Shown: positions 1 through 6,237 of the stretch, one piece after another
Numbering within the stretch: position 1 is the first letter of the stretch
Layout of the letters: the number at the start of each line of letters is the position of its first letter
Origin: Thermoplasmatales archaeon UBA509
GTDB taxonomy: Archaea > Thermoplasmatota > Thermoplasmata > Thermoplasmatales > Thermoplasmataceae
Direction of reading: 5' to 3'
Length of the DNA stretch: 11,761 nucleotides
Assembly: GCA_002498845.1 (NCBI GenBank)
Contig: DAJC01000012.1
Coordinates: 1 to 11,761, forward strand
Position numbers and translations under genes: made by a program
Notes under the pieces: generated by a model
Database searches by the model: none
What the model saw: only the letters and a program-made list of their open reading frames with translations
What the model was told of the DNA's origin: nothing

Positions 1-1
1 G

Positions 2-160
2 TTAATCAGGGGAAAAGATAGGCTCATACTGTCAACCGGACAGTTGAAAATGAAGTGGGTTCTTATTGTTGTGGGAGTCTACCTGTGGATCATGATGGGA
101 AGCATCGCCTCATTCTTCGCTTCAATTCCGGCACGTATCAGGCATAAAATAGTGCAGTGA
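2..160 (+). CDS. 3' end of a gene for a protein with a C-terminal membrane helix (partial)
   Basis: Frame 2 is open from the left edge to a TGA at 158-160, so the gene start probably lies outside the window. The last residues form a polar stretch (about LIRGKDRLILSTGQLKMK), then one strongly hydrophobic segment of about 22 residues (WVLIVVGVYLWIMMGSIASF), then a short basic tail (ARIRHKIVQ). That is a typical C-terminal transmembrane helix with a positively charged end, which would place the tail in the cytoplasm under the positive-inside rule. I do not recognise the family. Alternatively this could be a complete 36-residue membrane peptide starting at the ATG at 50, but no clear ribosome binding site or TATA box supports that. 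It lies about 40 bases upstream of the hemA TATA box and appears to be a separate transcription unit. Confidence 0.5.
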   Translation, partial: LIRGKDRLILSTGQLKMKWVLIVVGVYLWIMMGSIASFFASIPARIRHKIVQ

Positions 161-201
161 CTGGATGTTTATATTATGGAACTTTCCAATAAAAAACTGA
201 A

Positions 202-217
202 TTTAAATATATTTTAA
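202..217 (+). promoter_or_regulatory. TATA box of hemA
   Basis: TTTAAATAT at 202-210, running into TATTTTAA at 209-217, matches the archaeal TATA element. With the usual spacing of about 25 bases, transcription would begin near 230-240, giving a leader of about 35-45 bases before the hemA ATG at 275. No other candidate lies between the preceding gene and hemA. Confidence 0.65.
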
Positions 218-274
218 GAATCTGGAGCGTAGGTCCCCGGAGACCATGGACACTCCGAGATATTCGTGTTGAAT

Positions 275-1459
275 ATGACGTCATTTGGTGCCATTATATG
301 GAATTACAGGCTTGATCCACCATCATTCAATGAAATGGTGTCACTGACTCCGGAAAAGATAGATAATCTGGCTGCCAGCGTATCGCAGCACTATGTGGTA
401 CTTTCAACCTGCAACAGGGTTGAAATCTATTTCACAACTTCTGACGATTCGCCCCACGTGGACATGGCCGGTGGGATTTATCTTTCTGGACTGGATGCAG
501 TTTCACATCTTTTCAGGGTGGCATCCGGGCTCGAATCCATGTCTTTGGGAGAGCATGAGATACTGGCCCAGATCAAGAGTTCCTATGAGAAATACAGTAA
601 AATGAACAGGACCGACAAGCTCATTTCCCTCATTTTCCGGAAGGCAATAAGTACGGGGAAACTTGCAAGGGAAAATACCAGCATCTCAAGGGGAAAAACT
701 TCCATACCTGTGATCGCACTTGATCTGGCTGCAGGAATCAGGTCCATACCGGAATCATCTGTTCTGGTCATAGGGATGGGGCAGATGGCGGAGACGTTCA
801 TAAGGTACCTTGTTAAGACACCTCCACGGAAACTCACAATTGCAGGGCGCAACAGCAATCTGGGAGAGGAACTTGCCAGGCGGTATGGCGGGGTATATGT
901 CAGCACGGATAGGTTGCCGGAGGCTGTCAACCAGAGCGATATAATCATCGCTGCAACGTCTTCAAAATCAATACTGATACATCCTGGAGACATTTCGAAA
1001 TCAGGACTGCAGGTTTTTATTGACATATCAAACCCCATAAATATAGACCAGGGGGTAAGATATATTCCGGAGAAGGTGGTCATTGACCTGAATACAGTGG
1101 AGGGAATTGCTTCCCGGAACAGGGAATCAAAACTGTCAGAGATACCAAAGGTCGAGGCCATAATCGATGAATCACTGGCAACGTTCTCGAAAAAACTCAT
1201 GGAGTTCCAGGCTGAGGAATTTATCACCAGATCTTATTCTTATGCAGAGGAAATAACAAGGAGCGAAGTGGATCGGCTTCTGGAGGAGATCAGGAAAGGC
1301 AGGAATCCCGATGACGTGAGGCTGAAGATGGTAAACTCCCTAGTTAAAAAACTGCTGGGGCAGTATGCCACATCACTTCGTGATGCCGCCCTGAGCCATG
1401 ATTCAGAAAAAATGAAAATTATCAGCTCAGCATTCCTGAATGACGGAACGAATTCATGA
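275..1459 (+). CDS. hemA: Glutamyl-tRNA reductase
   Basis: NADPH-dependent reduction of glutamyl-tRNA(Glu) to glutamate-1-semialdehyde, the first committed step of the C5 route to 5-aminolevulinate and tetrapyrroles. The protein is 394 residues, close to the family's usual length. The catalytic cysteine is C46 in the motif STCNRVEIY. The conserved block GLESMSLGEHEILAQIK follows at about 85-101, and the Rossmann-type NADPH site VLVIGMGQMAE lies at 163-173. A helical dimerisation region occupies the C terminus. I chose the ATG at 275 because the N terminus SFGAIIWNY then begins just before the first family strand; a GTG at 266 in the same frame would add three residues. The gene converges on hemL, which makes the next enzyme, and overlaps it by six bases. 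Confidence 0.95.
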   Translation: MTSFGAIIWNYRLDPPSFNEMVSLTPEKIDNLAASVSQHYVVLSTCNRVEIYFTTSDDSPHVDMAGGIYLSGLDAVSHLFRVASGLESMSLGEHEILAQIKSSYEKYSKMNRTDKLISLIFRKAISTGKLARENTSISRGKTSIPVIALDLAAGIRSIPESSVLVIGMGQMAETFIRYLVKTPPRKLTIAGRNSNLGEELARRYGGVYVSTDRLPEAVNQSDIIIAATSSKSILIHPGDISKSGLQVFIDISNPINIDQGVRYIPEKVVIDLNTVEGIASRNRESKLSEIPKVEAIIDESLATFSKKLMEFQAEEFITRSYSYAEEITRSEVDRLLEEIRKGRNPDDVRLKMVNSLVKKLLGQYATSLRDAALSHDSEKMKIISSAFLNDGTNS

Positions 1460-2689
1460 AATTGATTTGAGACTGTTCCTTGATGCCTCCACCACTTTCC
1501 CTAGATCGTCGAGAGTATGTACGGAACTGGTGAAACATGCCTCAAACTGCGATTTCGGGATAAATACCCCATTGTTCAGCATGGTGTTAAAGAACCTTGT
1601 GTAAAGGTCAGTACGTGACCTCAAGGCAGCTGCTCCATCTGTAATTTCACGGTTATTGAAGAATACAGTGAACATGGTTCCTGATCTGTTGAACTGAATA
1701 TCTATGCCCTTTTGTCCGGCGAAGTCCACTATTTCGTCACCAAGTTTTGTCACATACGAACATATGCCGGTATAGTCGACATTCTTCAACTCCTGCAGTG
1801 TGGCATATCCTGCAGCCATTGCAAGAGGGCTTCCGGAGAATGTGCCCTGCTGGTAGAAGGTACCACTGGGTGCAACATCCTCCATTATTTCACGGCGGCC
1901 CCCGAACATTCCAACAGGCAACCCTCCGCCTATGATCTTTCCAAGCGTCGTCATGTCCGGTTTCACACCAATCATATCCTGATAGCCGCCGTATGATGAT
2001 CGGAAACCAGTTATGACCTCGTCAAAAATAAGAATTGAACCACTGTCACTGGTCAGTTCCCTGGAAGCCTTCAGGAATTCCGGATCCGGTGGCACAACCC
2101 CAACATTTCCCAGAACCGGTTCCGTGATAAATGCCGCAATCCGCGGTCCAAGATTCCTGAAAACCGTTTCAAGGCCAGGTATATCATTGAAGGCAATTTC
2201 CAGTGTTGAATACCTTGCCGGGTCAGTATCCGGCTTATATGGAGCTGCAGACAGGGCCATATCGTGTGCGCCGTGGAATCCACCCGAAATCTTGAGAATC
2301 AGATCCCTGCCCGTATGGTGCCTCGCAAGCCTCAGAGCATGCATTGTTGCCTCCGTACCGGAATTTGTGAATCTCATCATCTCTACGGAGGGAATTGCTT
2401 CCCTTATGGCCTTACCAAGCTGTATCTCCCCTTCTGACGGAGCGCCAAAAAGTATTCCGCGTTCCATCTGGATCTGAAGTGCTTTCATTACTCTCTGATT
2501 CCCGTGTCCCAGGATGAGGGGACCGAATGCCAGGCAGTGATCAACATATTCCCTGCCATCGGCATCATAAATCCTGGATCCTGATGCAGACCTGATGAAT
2601 CTGGGGTAAGGTTCATAGAAACGCACTGGTGAGTTCACTCCACCCGGAAAGATCTCCCTTGATTCCTTATAAAGTGATTCCGAAGACAT
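1454..2689 (-). CDS. hemL: Glutamate-1-semialdehyde 2,1-aminomutase
   Basis: PLP-dependent enzyme that converts glutamate-1-semialdehyde, the HemA product, to 5-aminolevulinate. The 411-residue protein belongs to the class III aminotransferase fold. Visible family motifs are the N-terminal FPGGVNSPVR, the cofactor-phosphate motif NSGTEAT, GGFHGAHD, FDEVITGFR with the pyridine-binding aspartate, and TTLGKIIGGGLPVG carrying the Schiff-base lysine. The active-site segments FYQQGTFSGSPLAMAAG and PKSQFEACFTS are also present. The start is the ATG at 2689-2687. A weak TATA-like sequence (CTAAATC on the - strand, about 2711-2719) lies some 25 bases upstream, which would give a leaderless message. 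hemA and hemL, often adjacent in the same direction in other genomes, here face each other tail to tail. Confidence 0.96.
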   Translation of the reverse strand: MSSESLYKESREIFPGGVNSPVRFYEPYPRFIRSASGSRIYDADGREYVDHCLAFGPLILGHGNQRVMKALQIQMERGILFGAPSEGEIQLGKAIREAIPSVEMMRFTNSGTEATMHALRLARHHTGRDLILKISGGFHGAHDMALSAAPYKPDTDPARYSTLEIAFNDIPGLETVFRNLGPRIAAFITEPVLGNVGVVPPDPEFLKASRELTSDSGSILIFDEVITGFRSSYGGYQDMIGVKPDMTTLGKIIGGGLPVGMFGGRREIMEDVAPSGTFYQQGTFSGSPLAMAAGYATLQELKNVDYTGICSYVTKLGDEIVDFAGQKGIDIQFNRSGTMFTVFFNNREITDGAAALRSRTDLYTRFFNTMLNNGVFIPKSQFEACFTSSVHTLDDLGKVVEASRNSLKSIS

Positions 2690-2740
2690 GGCAAGAAATC
2701 GGCACCTGAGATTTAGCTTCTTTCATTGAAGTTTCAGTCC

Positions 2741-2760
2741 TGCCGTTATGCGGCATTTTT
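2741..2760. repeat. Hairpin in the hemL/guaAB divergent promoter region
   Basis: TGCCG (2741-2745), a loop TTATG, and CGGCA (2751-2755) form a perfect 5-base-pair stem, followed on the + strand by TTTTT. It sits between the divergent hemL and guaAB promoters, about 52 bases before the hemL start and about 32 bases before the guaAB TATA-like element. It has the look of a small terminator read from the left, but no rightward gene ends here, so an operator or chance palindrome is as likely. The function is unknown. Confidence 0.35.
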
Positions 2761-2787
2761 CATAGGCAAACCTTTTGAGAAAAGTCA

Positions 2788-2796
2788 GATTAATTA
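2788..2796 (+). promoter_or_regulatory. Putative TATA element of guaAB
   Basis: GATTAATTA is centred about 27 bases before the ATG at 2820. That spacing would start the message at or next to this ATG, as expected for a leaderless archaeal transcript. The match to the TATA consensus is moderate. Confidence 0.4.
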
Positions 2797-2819
2797 CCAT
2801 ACATACCATGGGGTTGCAA

Positions 2820-3758
2820 ATGGTGAATGAGAAATCCTTCGTAGAGGAAGCAATCCAGGAGATAAGATCAAAGCTTACGGATCGCGGCATCCTGGCATGT
2901 TCTGGTGGGCAGGACAGCACACTCCTTGCGGTGCTGGCCAACAGGGCTGCTGGAGAGAAGGTCCTTACTGTGTTCGTTGACACGGGCCTTCTCAGAAAGG
3001 GTGAACCTGAAAGAGTGGAAGCCATTTTCAAGAGATTTTCCCTGAACTACCGCATAATTGATGCCTCAGATCGCTTCCTGTCAGCCCTGAAGGGCATATC
3101 AGAGCCAGAGCAGAAGAGGAAGATCATAGGCAAGACCTTCATCGATGTTTTTGAGGAGGTGGCAAAGGAATATGGCGCAAAATTCCTCCTGCAGGGAACA
3201 ATTGCCCCAGACTGGATTGAGAGCGGCGGTAGCGTCCGGGAAGTAATCAAGAGCCACCATAACGTTGGCGGCCTCCCGGAGAAAATGAACCTGAAGCTTA
3301 TTGAACCACTCAGGGACCTTTACAAGGATGAGATACGGGATATTTCACGTTTCGTAGGGTTAGATACGGATGTACAGCCTTTTCCCGGCCCCGGACTTGC
3401 CGTACGAATAATTGGGGAGATCACCAGGGAGAAGGCCGATCTCCTGAGGGATGTAACGGAGATAGTGGAACGTGGTGTCAGGGATGAGTATGCTGATGCA
3501 TCGGGCAGGCCCTGGCAGTACTTTGCAGTGCTCCTGCCGGTTCAGAGCACCGGCATACATGGAGACAAGAGAACTTATGGCAACACGGTGGCCATAAGGA
3601 TGATTGATACCAGCGATGCAATGAGCGGCACATTCACGAGGCCATCATGGGACTTCCTGGACAGAATTTCCACCGAGATAACCAACGAGGTGAAAGGCAT
3701 AAACCGCGTTGTTTATGATGTGACGAATAAGCCGCCGGCAACAATTGAATGGGAATGA
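2820..3758 (+). CDS. guaAB: GMP synthase, ATP-pyrophosphatase subunit B
   Basis: Adenylates XMP and aminates it to GMP, using ammonia delivered by the separate glutaminase subunit (GuaAA) found in archaea. The gene for that partner is not in this window. The protein has 312 residues from this start, near the usual archaeal length. The N-type ATP-pyrophosphatase loop SGGQDST lies at 28-34. The family blocks [36 protein letters not shown] and [11 protein letters not shown] follow, and the C-terminal dimerisation domain ends in [11 protein letters not shown]. The start at 2820 is preferred because it suits a leaderless message from the TATA-like element and begins like family members. In-frame alternatives are the ATG at 2808 and a TTG at 2775. 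It appears to be transcribed alone. Confidence 0.95.
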   Translation: MVNEKSFVEEAIQEIRSKLTDRGILACSGGQDSTLLAVLANRAAGEKVLTVFVDTGLLRKGEPERVEAIFKRFSLNYRIIDASDRFLSALKGISEPEQKRKIIGKTFIDVFEEVAKEYGAKFLLQGTIAPDWIESGGSVREVIKSHHNVGGLPEKMNLKLIEPLRDLYKDEIRDISRFVGLDTDVQPFPGPGLAVRIIGEITREKADLLRDVTEIVERGVRDEYADASGRPWQYFAVLLPVQSTGIHGDKRTYGNTVAIRMIDTSDAMSGTFTRPSWDFLDRISTEITNEVKGINRVVYDVTNKPPATIEWE

Positions 3759-3779
3759 AAAATTCAGGTCTTCAGGTAA

Positions 3780-3788
3780 TTTAAATAT
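3780..3788 (+). promoter_or_regulatory. TATA box of rpsB
   Basis: TTTAAATAT is a near-perfect archaeal TATA box in the 70-base gap between guaAB and rpsB. It predicts a start near 3810 and a leader of about 20 bases that contains the purine-rich AAAGGGAT before the ATG at 3829. A tandem copy of TTCAGGT (3763-3769 and 3771-3777) sits immediately upstream. Confidence 0.7.
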
Positions 3789-3828
3789 ATGGCGAAGCAT
3801 TGTGGGTAGTTATCATTAAAGGGATATC

Positions 3829-4431
3829 ATGACAGAAGAGGAATTATTGCTTTCGGAAGAGGAATACCAGAAATCCGGCATTCACATAGGAACACAGGTA
3901 AAGTCAAAGGATATGCAGGAGTACATCTTCAAGATCAGGAACGACGGCCTTTACATCCTTGACATCAAGAAGACCAACAGCAAGCTCATAGTTGCAGGAA
4001 AGATGCTGTCCAGGTTCAAGCCCTCTGAAATACTGGTCGTAGCCCAGAGGCAGTATGCATTCAAACCAGTCACAAAGTTTTCAGAAGTGGTTGGGGCAGA
4101 ATCCATAGTCGGCAGGTTCATTCCGGGCACCCTGACCAACCCACAGCTGTCCAGCTACAGGGAAGCAAAGGTAATCATAATCACCGATCCCCTGGCAGAC
4201 ACGCAGGTCATGAAGGAGGCAAAGAGGGTTGGAGTGCCAATAGTGGCTCTCTGCGATGCAAACAATAAGACTGATTTCGTTGACCTCATAATACCCACAA
4301 ACAACAAGGGAAGAAGATCCCTGGCAGTGATATACTGGCTGCTGGCAAGGGAGATCCTGAAGAACCGTGGTACCATAAGGGATTACTCGGAGTTCAACTA
4401 CACCATTGACGATTTCGAGTCCCAGATCTGA
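3829..4431 (+). CDS. rpsB: 30S ribosomal protein S2
   Basis: Small-subunit ribosomal protein S2, which binds near the head-body junction of the 30S particle. The length of 200 residues is typical for archaeal S2. Recognisable blocks are the N-terminal GIHIGTQVKSKDMQEYIF, LYILDIKKTNSKL, GRFIPGTLTNPQL, VIIITDPLADTQVMKEAKRVGVPIVALCDANN, and IIPTNNKGRRSLAVIYWLLARE. AGGGAT lies a few bases before the ATG and serves as a ribosome binding site. Archaeal rpsB often lies in a cluster with RNA polymerase subunits and enolase; here it stands alone behind its own promoter. Its last 34 bases overlap the 3' end of endA on the other strand. Confidence 0.97.
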   Translation: MTEEELLLSEEEYQKSGIHIGTQVKSKDMQEYIFKIRNDGLYILDIKKTNSKLIVAGKMLSRFKPSEILVVAQRQYAFKPVTKFSEVVGAESIVGRFIPGTLTNPQLSSYREAKVIIITDPLADTQVMKEAKRVGVPIVALCDANNKTDFVDLIIPTNNKGRRSLAVIYWLLAREILKNRGTIRDYSEFNYTIDDFESQI

Positions 4432-5366
4432 TGGTCATTGAGAAAGGGGTCCCTTACCCTGATAATTTTTACATATGCAGTCCTTGAACCGGATCTTCCG
4501 GCAAATACCATTTCTTTCCTTACGCCCTGCGCGACCCTTACGGCCCTGCTTATTTTGTACCATTCCTCAGTTTCCTCAAGCACATGCACAAGGAACTCTG
4601 CATGGGCATCAATGTTAACACCATAAACCCTGAAATTTGCTCCGTACTTGAATCCTGTTCTCACTATGAATCCCCTGGACACAAGATCGCGGAAAACCCT
4701 CATGGTGAGGCTCTCATCGTTACCTGCCGTTCCGGACAGAAGTGAAGATTCGTATTCGTTCAGGAGCCTTATGCTCCCAAGGGTCGTCCCCATCCACTCA
4801 GGTATGCCGCTGTCCTCGGATGCAGGGGTACCATTGAGATCAACTATGTTTTTTGGGTTACCCAGCGCAGTCCTGACATTACCTTCAGGTTCAAACGGTC
4901 TGGCAATGAACATTGTGATATCGTGATCGTCGTCTATGGCTGCATAGATCGAATCATTGCCCGCTACGAGCTGGGAAAATGTAATGGTGCGGTCTTCCCT
5001 GACCGTGACAACAGGTCCCCTGTAATCCTCACGTGGCGTTCTTCTGTAATACATGGAGTTGTTCTCAACCTTCACCAGGAAGCCCTTTGATTTCAGCAAC
5101 TGAAACAGGTAGAAGCGATCGGTGAACCCTGGGGGCTGATCAAACGCGCTGATGAGGGAAAGAAGGCTTCTCATGGAGGGATTCTCCGCTGTGATTCTTC
5201 CCTTAATAACAAGATAGAGCGCCTCGTACGGATCCAGGTAGAGGATCCCGGAAATTATCCTGCCCACTCTGTACTTGCTCTGCAGATGAGAGGGCCCCTT
5301 CCCCTCTTCTATGGAAAAGACAACCTTCTGGCATATTGCCCTATGCGGTCCGCTGCCTTTTTGCAT
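4398..5366 (-). CDS. endA: tRNA-splicing endonuclease, two-repeat (alpha2) type
   Basis: Cuts pre-tRNA and pre-rRNA at the bulge-helix-bulge motif during intron removal. The protein has 322 residues, the long form in which two endonuclease repeats are fused and the enzyme acts as a homodimer. The degenerate N-terminal repeat (about 35-130) lacks the catalytic motif. The C-terminal repeat (about 195-305) has GFIVRTGFKYGANFRVYG, HAEFLVHV and VRKEMVFAG, giving the expected triad Y248, H255, K284. I chose the ATG at 5366 because GGAGAAGG lies three bases upstream as a strong ribosome binding site; a TTG at 5381 is an in-frame alternative. The start overlaps the end of the GTPase gene by 26 bases, so the two are probably translationally coupled. 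A tail of about 18 residues runs into rpsB. Confidence 0.9.
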   Translation of the reverse strand: MQKGSGPHRAICQKVVFSIEEGKGPSHLQSKYRVGRIISGILYLDPYEALYLVIKGRITAENPSMRSLLSLISAFDQPPGFTDRFYLFQLLKSKGFLVKVENNSMYYRRTPREDYRGPVVTVREDRTITFSQLVAGNDSIYAAIDDDHDITMFIARPFEPEGNVRTALGNPKNIVDLNGTPASEDSGIPEWMGTTLGSIRLLNEYESSLLSGTAGNDESLTMRVFRDLVSRGFIVRTGFKYGANFRVYGVNIDAHAEFLVHVLEETEEWYKISRAVRVAQGVRKEMVFAGRSGSRTAYVKIIRVRDPFLNDHQIWDSKSSMV

Positions 5367-5871
5367 AAACCTTCTCCACAAGGCTGTCGGTGATGCTGTT
5401 CAGCAGCTCCGGAATGCCTTCACCGGTCCGCGAGGATACCATCACATAGTCCACTTTTTCCTTTTTTCCAATCTTCTCAATATCCTCAGTCCAGATCTGG
5501 GCCTCGTACTTCATGTCAGATTTAGTTCCCACAAGCAAAATCTGGGGTTTTTTCTCAAAAGTCTTGGAATATTTCACTATGTCATGGGCAAAGTCCAGTG
5601 AAGCAGGGTTTGTGACATCCACCAGCACAAGTATTATGTTGGATCCTGGAAGAAACCTTTCTGCCTCCGGGCCATCAGATATTTCCTGGAGCAGCAGATC
5701 AGCAGATATCTTGGTGCCGTCCCTGTCAACAACAAGACGCTTCCTTGAAAGCAGTTTTGAAGCCGAACCAGGGCTGTCAGAATCGTATACTACCCGGGAT
5801 ATGAGGGCACTTTTGCCGGTACCTTTGCCTCCGGCAACACTAACTTTCCAGGCAACACGATCCATGACCAT
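5341..5871 (-). CDS. Small Ras-like GTPase with degenerate switch motif
   Basis: A 176-residue single-domain P-loop GTPase of the Ras/Rab-like type, probably cytosolic; no signal peptide or membrane anchor is visible. G1 is GGKGTGKS (14-21). The region that should hold the G3 motif DxxG reads EISDGPE (63-69), so the glycine and following glutamate are kept but the magnesium-contacting aspartate is not in its usual place. G4 is TKSD (116-119) in place of NKxD, and G5 is SSR (146-148). DVTNPASLDFAHDI resembles the Rab segment after switch II. The start is the ATG at 5871, with an ATG at 5865 and a TTG at 5877 as alternatives; the TATA box position suits a leaderless message. It is the first gene of an operon with endA, which suggests but does not prove a link to RNA metabolism. 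The cellular role is unknown. Confidence 0.8.
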   Translation of the reverse strand: MVMDRVAWKVSVAGGKGTGKSALISRVVYDSDSPGSASKLLSRKRLVVDRDGTKISADLLLQEISDGPEAERFLPGSNIILVLVDVTNPASLDFAHDIVKYSKTFEKKPQILLVGTKSDMKYEAQIWTEDIEKIGKKEKVDYVMVSSRTGEGIPELLNSITDSLVEKVYAKRQRTA

Positions 5872-5893
5872 TGGCAATTGATTAGGAGGATTT

Positions 5894-5901
5894 TCTTATA
5901 G
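5894..5901 (-). promoter_or_regulatory. TATA box of the GTPase-endA operon
   Basis: CTATAAGA on the - strand is centred about 26 bases before the ATG at 5871. Transcription would start within a base or two of this codon, making a leaderless message. No purine-rich ribosome binding site precedes the ATG, which fits. Confidence 0.55.
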
Positions 5902-5979
5902 TTTTTGCTGGTGAAATCTCGGTTCGTTGCAAATTGCCGTCGCAGTACAGAAAGTTACAAATACGGTATGCTCTGTTCC

Positions 5980-5999
5980 GATATTTCCGCGGAAATATC
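5980..5999. repeat. Perfect 20-base palindrome, possible operator
   Basis: GATATTTCCGCGGAAATATC reads identically on both strands with no spacer or mismatch. A palindrome of this length is unexpected by chance in a window this size and is the usual form of a binding site for a dimeric helix-turn-helix regulator. It lies about 110 bases before the GTPase start and about 240 before the aminotransferase start, so it overlaps neither core promoter. It directly abuts the ATG of the micro-ORF at 6000. As RNA it would form a 10-base-pair stem with no loop, so action as DNA seems more likely. Confidence 0.6.
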
Positions 6000-6080
6000 A
6001 TGAATTTTCCTCAGCTTTACTGCAGGGAAGTCTGCATTATTGAGGCAATCTGTGTGACTTCGTGTTCTCCGACATTTTGA
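6000..6080 (+). other. Cysteine-rich micro-ORF, unproven
   Basis: ATG at 6000 to TGA at 6078-6080 encodes 26 residues with four cysteines spaced CX3C-X5-CX3C (C8, C12, C18, C22; it begins MNFPQLYCREVC). Four cysteines in so short a peptide would suit metal binding, though the spacing is not the classic CXXC zinc knuckle. A weak TATA-like ACAAATA (about 5958-5964) could start a message inside the palindrome. There is no ribosome binding site. I rank chance as the more likely explanation without conservation evidence. Confidence 0.15.
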
Positions 6081-6200
6081 CGCTATTCAATATTCGCTAT
6101 TGATCACTGTTCTGGAGGAATGCCATATTGTTACGTCTCAGCATAATATTCTGTCAACCTTGTAAAACGTTGGCTCTGACAATGATTCGCACTGAATAGG

Positions 6201-6208
6201 TTTATTAA
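6201..6208 (+). promoter_or_regulatory. TATA box of the aminotransferase gene
   Basis: TTTATTAA is centred about 33 bases before the ATG at 6238, predicting a start near 6230 and a very short leader. GGTGA at 6229-6233 could act as ribosome binding site. Both features favour the ATG at 6238 over the in-frame TTG at 6223. Confidence 0.55.
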
Positions 6209-6237
6209 CTTTTTGGGCATACTTGGATGGTGACATT

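Larger units (their letters stand above)
5872..6237. other. 366-base stretch without a recognised gene
   Basis: This is the longest non-coding stretch in the window. It lies between the divergent GTPase and aminotransferase starts. I see no tRNA, no T-loop consensus and no long ORF. It contains the GTPase TATA box at its left end, the aminotransferase TATA box at its right end, a perfect 20-base palindrome (5980-5999), a 5-base-pair inverted repeat (6021-6036), a 26-codon cysteine-rich micro-ORF (6000-6080), a direct repeat of CGCTATT (6081-6087 and 6095-6101), and an isolated GGAGG (6114-6118). Two promoters alone would need less than half this length, so it may hold a small RNA, a micropeptide gene or a regulator binding region. 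Confidence 0.5.

Noticed and set aside
583..1227. 214-codon open frame on the - strand inside hemA
   Set aside because: It lies wholly antisense to a gene with complete family motifs, has no family resemblance and no promoter. It is a reading-frame shadow.
2013..2477. 154-codon + strand frame inside hemL
   Set aside because: It is antisense to conserved hemL active-site segments and its composition is what the reverse of that gene yields. No start signal or homology is visible.
5905..6003. 32-codon ORF (TTG start) ending in ATGA at the micro-ORF start
   Set aside because: The start codon is weak and AGGAGG at 5884-5889 is too far away (about 15 bases) to serve it. It also overlaps the GTPase promoter region. 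Kept only as a note in the small-gene finding.
6114..6202. GGAGG (6114-6118) with nearby ATG 6120 and TTG 6128
   Set aside because: The ATG is only one base from the motif and opens an 8-codon ORF. The TTG opens about 22 codons with no recognisable content. The motif is probably incidental.
5872..6237. Possible tRNA or C/D box RNA in the gap
   Set aside because: GGTTCG occurs at about 5921 but no matching T-loop consensus, acceptor pairing or anticodon arm follows. No C box (RTGATGA) paired with a D box (CTGA) was found at suitable spacing.
6223..6237. TTG start for the aminotransferase at 6223
   Set aside because: The predicted transcription start near 6230 lies after it, and GGTGA is well placed for the ATG at 6238.
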